Source: CBFIDE01 sp965661265 (GTDB lineage Bacteria; Bacteroidota; Bacteroidia; Flavobacteriales; Schleiferiaceae). Taken from it: a DNA stretch of 9,298 nt. Positions 6,012 to 9,298 of this stretch are shown here, one piece after another. A model generated the notes under the pieces. The model worked only from the letters and a program-made list of their open reading frames with translations, did not search any database and was not told where the DNA came from. Every line of letters starts with the position of its first letter. The first letter of the stretch is position 1. The position numbers and the translations under genes are program-made. The stretch is from positions 1 through 9,298 of the forward strand of contig CBFIDE010000032.1 in the NCBI GenBank assembly GCA_965661265.1, read 5' to 3'.

Positions 6012-7490
6012 ATGAAACCCATCTCCAAATCCCAATTCAACACAAGCTTGCAATGCCACAAGGCATTCTGGCTCTATAGGCACAGAAGGGATTTACAGGT
6101 GTTTTCTGCAACTCAAGAGAAAGTCATGAGCCAAGGAACCTCCTTCGGGGAATACATGCAGCAGCTGTTTTCAGGCGGTGTTGATATCAATAAAAAAGCT
6201 AGGCAGTTTGGAGAAAAGATTTCTTTGACCAAAGAATTGTTGAAGGAGGGTAAGCAACCCATTTATGAGGCCACCTTAGCTGCCTACAAAGCGGGTGTCC
6301 CTCTACTTTGTATGGTGGACATCTTAGTCCCCAGAGACGGTGGGTGGGAAATTTACGAGGTAAAATCTTCCACTAAGGTGAAGCCAGAACACACTACCGA
6401 TGTGGCCTTTCAAAAATACGTTGCTGAACAAATGGGCTTGCGCGTTGATGCCGTTTATGTAGTCCATGTAAACAACCAATATACGCGCATAGGTGCGTTG
6501 GATGTGGAAAAAATGGGGTGGGTCGCAAATATTGATGAGCAGGTGGAAGAGCTCGCCATAGACTTTGACAGAGAAATAGAGAGTTTGCAGTTTTTAGATC
6601 AAGGGTCTGAGCCAGAAGTAACCATAGGTCCTCACTGCCATAAGCCCTACGAATGTGGTTTTAGAAATTATTGCTGGCGTGATGTCCCAAGAGAAAATGC
6701 AGTGATTGATTTCTTCTCAGACGCCAAAGCTTTTTCCTTAATGGAGAAAGGCTACTACACATTGGATAGCATCCCAGAAGATTATTCGTTCACAGGAAAA
6801 ACCGCACAGCGCTTTAACGGTTGGAAAAAAGGAGAGATTCAAATAGACAAAGTGGGGGTTCAATCCTTTCTAGAGAAACTAGAATATCCCCTTAATTATT
6901 TGGATTTTGAAACCTTTATGTCCGCCATTCCAAAATTTGATCATTCGCGACCTTATCAACAGATTTGCTTTCAATATTCCTTACACATTCAAGATGCACC
7001 AAAAGGAAATTGCCATCATAAAGAGTTTTTAGACTCGGCTGAAGGTGCGGATCCACGCATTCCGTTTATTGAAAACTTGATAAAAGATATCAAAAGATCC
7101 GGTTCGGTAGTCACTTACAATGCGTCTTTTGAAAAATCATGTCTTGAGGGTATTGCGGAAAACTTTCCTCAATACGCAGAGGATTGTCATCAAATCATAC
7201 ATCGCATAATTGATTTATACGAGCCCTTTAGGGACCTTTTGGTTTACCACCCCAGCATGGAAGGGTCCGCCTCCATAAAAGCAGTTCTACCTGCTCTTAT
7301 CCCTGAACTCTCCTACTCAGAAATGGAGATCGCCAATGGAGGCACCGCTATGGAAGTTTTCGAAAACATGATCAACAACATCTACACACCTGCAGAAAAA
7401 CAAAACCTAAGACAAGCCCTTCTTGAATATTGCAAACTAGACACCTGGGCCATGGTTAAGTTGGTGGAGTGGTTGCAATTGAACTGTTAA
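6012..7490 (+). CDS. DUF2779 protein: Cas4-like PD-(D/E)XK nuclease fused to a DEDDy exonuclease domain
   Basis: A 492-aa two-domain predicted nuclease. Residues 1-225 look like the Cas4/RecB-type family: D103, E116 and K118 (GWEIYEVKSS) form the PD-(D/E)XK site, E86 is a likely partner, and C15 with C209, C215 and C221 match the split four-cysteine layout that binds an iron-sulfur cluster in Cas4 and AddB. Residues 290-492 are the DUF2779 exonuclease part: D298 and E300 in LDFETF (Exo I), N370 and E374 in TYNASFE (Exo II), and Y473/D477 in YCKLD (Exo III, DEDDy). All expected catalytic residues are present, so it is probably active on DNA or RNA in the cytosol. No cas genes or CRISPR array lie nearby. 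The biological role is unknown; repair or defence is inference. Confidence 0.87.
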   Translation: MKPISKSQFNTSLQCHKAFWLYRHRRDLQVFSATQEKVMSQGTSFGEYMQQLFSGGVDINKKARQFGEKISLTKELLKEGKQPIYEATLAAYKAGVPLLCMVDILVPRDGGWEIYEVKSSTKVKPEHTTDVAFQKYVAEQMGLRVDAVYVVHVNNQYTRIGALDVEKMGWVANIDEQVEELAIDFDREIESLQFLDQGSEPEVTIGPHCHKPYECGFRNYCWRDVPRENAVIDFFSDAKAFSLMEKGYYTLDSIPEDYSFTGKTAQRFNGWKKGEIQIDKVGVQSFLEKLEYPLNYLDFETFMSAIPKFDHSRPYQQICFQYSLHIQDAPKGNCHHKEFLDSAEGADPRIPFIENLIKDIKRSGSVVTYNASFEKSCLEGIAENFPQYAEDCHQIIHRIIDLYEPFRDLLVYHPSMEGSASIKAVLPALIPELSYSEMEIANGGTAMEVFENMINNIYTPAEKQNLRQALLEYCKLDTWAMVKLVEWLQLNC

Positions 7491-7524
7491 TTTTCTGTTT
7501 CTATTCTAACTCAATCGCTAGACC

Positions 7525-8283
7525 ATGCACTTCACCCTCCAAACCCTAAGCCTCACAATCTTAACCGCCCTCACTCTAATCTCCTGCACTAACCCCCTAC
7601 CCAGTGCCGAGAATACCCGAGTGGTGGAGAAAGAGGGAATTGAATCCTTGGCGGACATTAAAGTTGTCGGTGCAATGAAAAATGTTATGTGGAAAGGTGA
7701 ATTAGGAAGTAGCATTGACCTTGATACCATTTCGGATAAAAATGGACTTTATGGACTTGGGCCTGTAAGCTACCTAACAGGCGAATTGCTGATTAATAAT
7801 GGAAATAGTTATGTGTCAAAAGTGACTTCGGACTCGACAATGACCGTTGAAAAAACGTTTAATACTTCTGCACCTTTCTTTGTTTATGGAAATGTAACGA
7901 GATGGAATGAAATTGACTTAGCATCTGACGTTAAGACAATTCAGGATTTAGCGAAATTAATTGACGATGAAACAACTGATTTCAAAAGACCTTTTGCTTT
8001 TAAACTAATCGGACAAGTTTCAAGTGCGATTATTCATATTCAGAATCTACCTAAAGGAACAAAAGTCTCTTCACCAGACGAAGCACATCAAGGGCAAACC
8101 AATTACAATATCGAAAATGAAGATGCTGAAATAATTGGATTTTTCTCAACGGAACACAAAGGAGTTTTTACACATCACGATTCATTTTTACATATGCATT
8201 TGATTACTACGGACGAAAGCAAAATGGGACATTTAGACGAATTAGAAATCGGAGAAATGAAATTATATCTACCAAAAAAATAA
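7525..8283 (+). CDS. Acetolactate decarboxylase-family predicted lipoprotein
   Basis: Protein of 252 aa with a signal peptide and lipobox (LISC, C21), so probably a lipoprotein beyond the inner membrane. The remainder resembles alpha-acetolactate decarboxylase (AlsD/BudA). H223, H225 and H236 reproduce the zinc-binding spacing HxH-x10-H of that family, and E87 in LTGELL lies in the region of the family's conserved Glu. Cytosolic AlsD converts 2-acetolactate to acetoin; whether this exported form does so is unknown, and no acetolactate synthase is nearby. The start is 34 nt after the nuclease stop, so it could be cotranscribed. About 17 of the first 30 codons end in C, unlike the AT-rich remainder, which hints at a mosaic 5' end. 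Repeat C begins 8 nt after the stop. Confidence 0.78.
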   Translation: MHFTLQTLSLTILTALTLISCTNPLPSAENTRVVEKEGIESLADIKVVGAMKNVMWKGELGSSIDLDTISDKNGLYGLGPVSYLTGELLINNGNSYVSKVTSDSTMTVEKTFNTSAPFFVYGNVTRWNEIDLASDVKTIQDLAKLIDDETTDFKRPFAFKLIGQVSSAIIHIQNLPKGTKVSSPDEAHQGQTNYNIENEDAEIIGFFSTEHKGVFTHHDSFLHMHLITTDESKMGHLDELEIGEMKLYLPKK

Positions 8284-8291
8284 AAACTACC

Positions 8292-8333
8292 GCCAACAAG
8301 GTATACAGTGCACACCCTTCACAATCCGTTGCC
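8292..8333 (+). repeat. Repeat C: short attC-like element
   Basis: Left box GCCAACAAGGTATA (8292-8305) matches repeats A and B. The right end CCGTTGCC (8326-8333) pairs as CAAC..GG with CC-GTTG around an extrahelical AA. The inner part is short (42 nt in all) and lacks the long stem of A and B, so this may be a deleted copy. It sits between the lipoprotein gene and the toxin-antitoxin remnant. Confidence 0.5.
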
Positions 8334-8353
8334 AAACAGTTAAAAAAAGTGAT

Positions 8354-8391
8354 CCATATTTGATGTATATTTACACCAAAATAAAATATGG
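8354..8391 (+). promoter_or_regulatory. Dyad-rich leader of the parD-type gene, probable autoregulatory operator and promoter
   Basis: Two nested inverted repeats: outer CCATATTT (8354-8361) with AAATATGG (8384-8391), which includes the start codon, and inner TGTA-TATT-TACA (8364-8375). TATATTTA (8366-8373) inside the inner dyad fits the -7 box TAnnTTTG except its last base; no good -33 box is seen. Ribbon-helix-helix antitoxins normally bind such dyads to repress their own operon, so this is the likely operator. Confidence 0.5.
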
Positions 8392-8660
8392 CACGACAGA
8401 GTATCTCGCTTACTGAACCAAACGACAAGTGGTTAAGAAGCCAAGTAGAAATTAAGGAGTATGCGAGTAAAAGCGAACTTGTAAATGATTTAATTAGGCA
8501 AGCGCGTAGGCAACAGCAACAAGTAGACTTTCTTCGAGCAAAGCTTGAAACAGGCGAAAAAAGTGGATTCACCAGTCAGAGTAAAGAAGAAATATTGGAT
8601 GCCGCAAAAAACCGCCTTAATCTGACTACAAACTCTCTGAACAAGCAAAGGAAGACTTAA
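8388..8660 (+). CDS. parD: ParD family antitoxin (ribbon-helix-helix), with altered C-terminus
   Basis: A 90-aa ParD-type antitoxin. The N-terminal half (MARQSISLTEPNDKWL, then a helix, a turn at YASKSELVNDLIRQAR) is a ribbon-helix-helix DNA-binding domain, and residues 46-78 form the charged toxin-binding tail (GEKSGF...EEILDAAKNRL). It should repress its own promoter and neutralise a ParE-type toxin. The last dozen residues (LTTNSLNKQRKT) are atypical: they run out of frame through the start of parE. If one extra base were present near 8616-8626, the original reading would have been NRLNGLQTL-stop, overlapping an ATG for parE. The antitoxin itself looks intact and functional in its core. 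Confidence 0.85.
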   Translation: MARQSISLTEPNDKWLRSQVEIKEYASKSELVNDLIRQARRQQQQVDFLRAKLETGEKSGFTSQSKEEILDAAKNRLNLTTNSLNKQRKT

Positions 8661-8905
8661 TTCGAATTCACAATTATGGTGTTCTCAAGTTTGGGATGAC
8701 TCAAGCTGATCAATACTTTGAAAACTTCTTTACTCACTTTGAACTAATCTCAAAATACCCTGAATCCTTTCAAGCCGTCGATTAAATCCGACCGAACTAC
8801 AGAAGATGTCCTTGTGGGGCAGACAGTATTTATTATCGCATAAAAGAAGGAACAGTAGAATTTATTGCAAATGTGGGACAGCAAGAAACTGACTTGATTC
8901 TTTAG
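8621..8905 (+). pseudogene. parE: ParE/RelE-type toxin, broken (no start codon, in-frame stop)
   Basis: In one frame the sequence reads YKLSEQAKEDLIRIHNYGVL from 8627 and continues to AVD at 8782, then TAA at 8783-8785. In the same frame it resumes IRPNYRRCPCGADSIYYRIK...VGQQETDLIL and ends at TAG 8903-8905. The pieces together give about 92 codons, a full ParE-type toxin. ParE toxins of this superfamily act on gyrase in characterised cases; some relatives are ribonucleases. An upstream in-frame TAA at 8618 and absence of ATG before DYKLS mean no normal start; GACTAC is preceded by TCT instead of ATG. A Tyr or His codon probably became the internal TAA. Two independent lesions favour real decay over a single sequencing error. 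Confidence 0.82.
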
Positions 8906-9134
8906 AATGAAGCTCGCTTGATGATTTTGTTGGGCATTGCCATAGGAAGCGAGAAGACCGATCTAACCCAGTTGAAGATTATTTACGCAATGTGTTGAAG
9001 GTTCAACAAAAGGTGAAAATAGTGAATGACAACAAAGATTACACTGGTGATAACTCGATAGATGGCAGAGTAGATATGAATCTGCATTTTGATTCACTTT
9101 TTTGGCCCTGAAAAATAGGCTTACTTTGTAAACT
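8906..9134 (+). pseudogene. Possible coding remnant after parE
   Basis: One frame is open from 8911 to TGA 9109-9111 (about 66 codons) without a usable start before an internal Met near its end. The inferred peptide includes DRSNPVEDYLRNVLKVQQKV and looks protein-like. An ATG at 8907 lies in another frame and stops after four codons, so a frameshifted start is possible. I do not recognise the family. It may also be chance; the call is weak. Confidence 0.25.
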
Positions 9135-9165
9135 AAGCTCTTGATTGCCTCGAGAGCTTTTTTTT
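9135..9165 (+). terminator. Intrinsic terminator
   Basis: Perfect 7-bp stem AAGCTCT (9135-9141) with AGAGCTT (9153-9159), an 11-nt loop, and eight T residues at 9158-9165. It would end transcripts from the ParDE region. Confidence 0.75.
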
Positions 9166-9239
9166 AGGGAATAGCCAATTTAAATAGTCTAGAAATGAAT
9201 TTCTTGAATGAATGGCGATGGGTCCTATTATATGTATAT

Positions 9240-9269
9240 AGAAACCGCATTGGTGCGATTTCTTTTTTT
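9240..9269 (+). terminator. Second intrinsic terminator
   Basis: AGAAACCGCA (9240-9249) pairs with TGCGATTTCT (9254-9263) with one mismatch, around a TTGG loop, followed by seven T residues (9263-9269). The preceding A-richness is low, so a + strand role is favoured. No gene is visible between this and the previous terminator (9166-9239). Confidence 0.72.
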
Positions 9270-9298
9270 ATATCTTTACTTCACGAAGGAATTTGAAT

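Noticed and set aside
8207..8572. 121-aa minus-strand ORF
   Set aside because: Antisense to the 3' end of the lipoprotein gene, repeat C and parD, all of which are well supported on the + strand.
9166..9239. tRNA or small RNA between the two terminators
   Set aside because: No cloverleaf arms or T-loop motif could be found by eye; the 74 nt show no convincing structure.
1..9298. CRISPR array near the Cas4-like nuclease
   Set aside because: No series of short direct repeats with regular spacers is visible anywhere; the repeats present are diverse palindromes.

Overview
The window looks like accessory chromosomal DNA of a marine or environmental Bacteroidota (Cytophagales or Flavobacteriia type). 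It is AT-rich, its starts lack Shine-Dalgarno sequences, and it carries family types frequent in that phylum (DUF4421, DUF3050, a lipoprotein form of the acetolactate decarboxylase fold). The phylum call is inference; no rRNA or tRNA is present to confirm it. All genes I can support are on the + strand. A 98-base run of N (5390-5487) is an assembly gap inside one gene.

Layout. (1) 1-421: 3' end of a probable DUF4421 outer-membrane-type protein. (2) 576-3554: a tight three-gene operon of a GNAT acetyltransferase, a sodium:solute symporter and an alanine/ornithine-racemase-family PLP enzyme, spaced 3 bp and 0 bp apart. It probably imports and processes an amino acid or amino-acid derivative. 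(3) 3572-4905: a repeat-rich zone. A DUF429 gene with a TTG start is bracketed by hairpin repeats shaped like integron attC sites (A at 3572, D at 4541, B at 4745), followed by a short GC hairpin. (4) 5036-5923: a DUF3050 (heme-oxygenase-like fold) gene interrupted by the gap. (5) 6012-7490: a large two-domain nuclease with a Cas4-like PD-(D/E)XK half with four cluster cysteines and a DEDDy exonuclease half (DUF2779). (6) 7525-8283: a predicted lipoprotein with the acetolactate decarboxylase zinc motif, followed by another repeat (C, 8292). (7) 8388-8905: a ParD-type antitoxin under a dyad-containing leader, next to a ParE-type toxin that is broken by a lost start and an in-frame stop. (8) 8906-9298: a possible coding remnant and two good intrinsic terminators.

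The main structural theme is a set of hairpin repeats that share GCCAACAARGTRTA and start 6-18 nt after the stop codon of a + strand gene, in constant orientation. This is cassette-like architecture, but no integrase is visible here. The strongest biological readings are this cassette-like zone, the decayed ParDE module, the putative amino-acid import/racemisation operon and the orphan dual nuclease.
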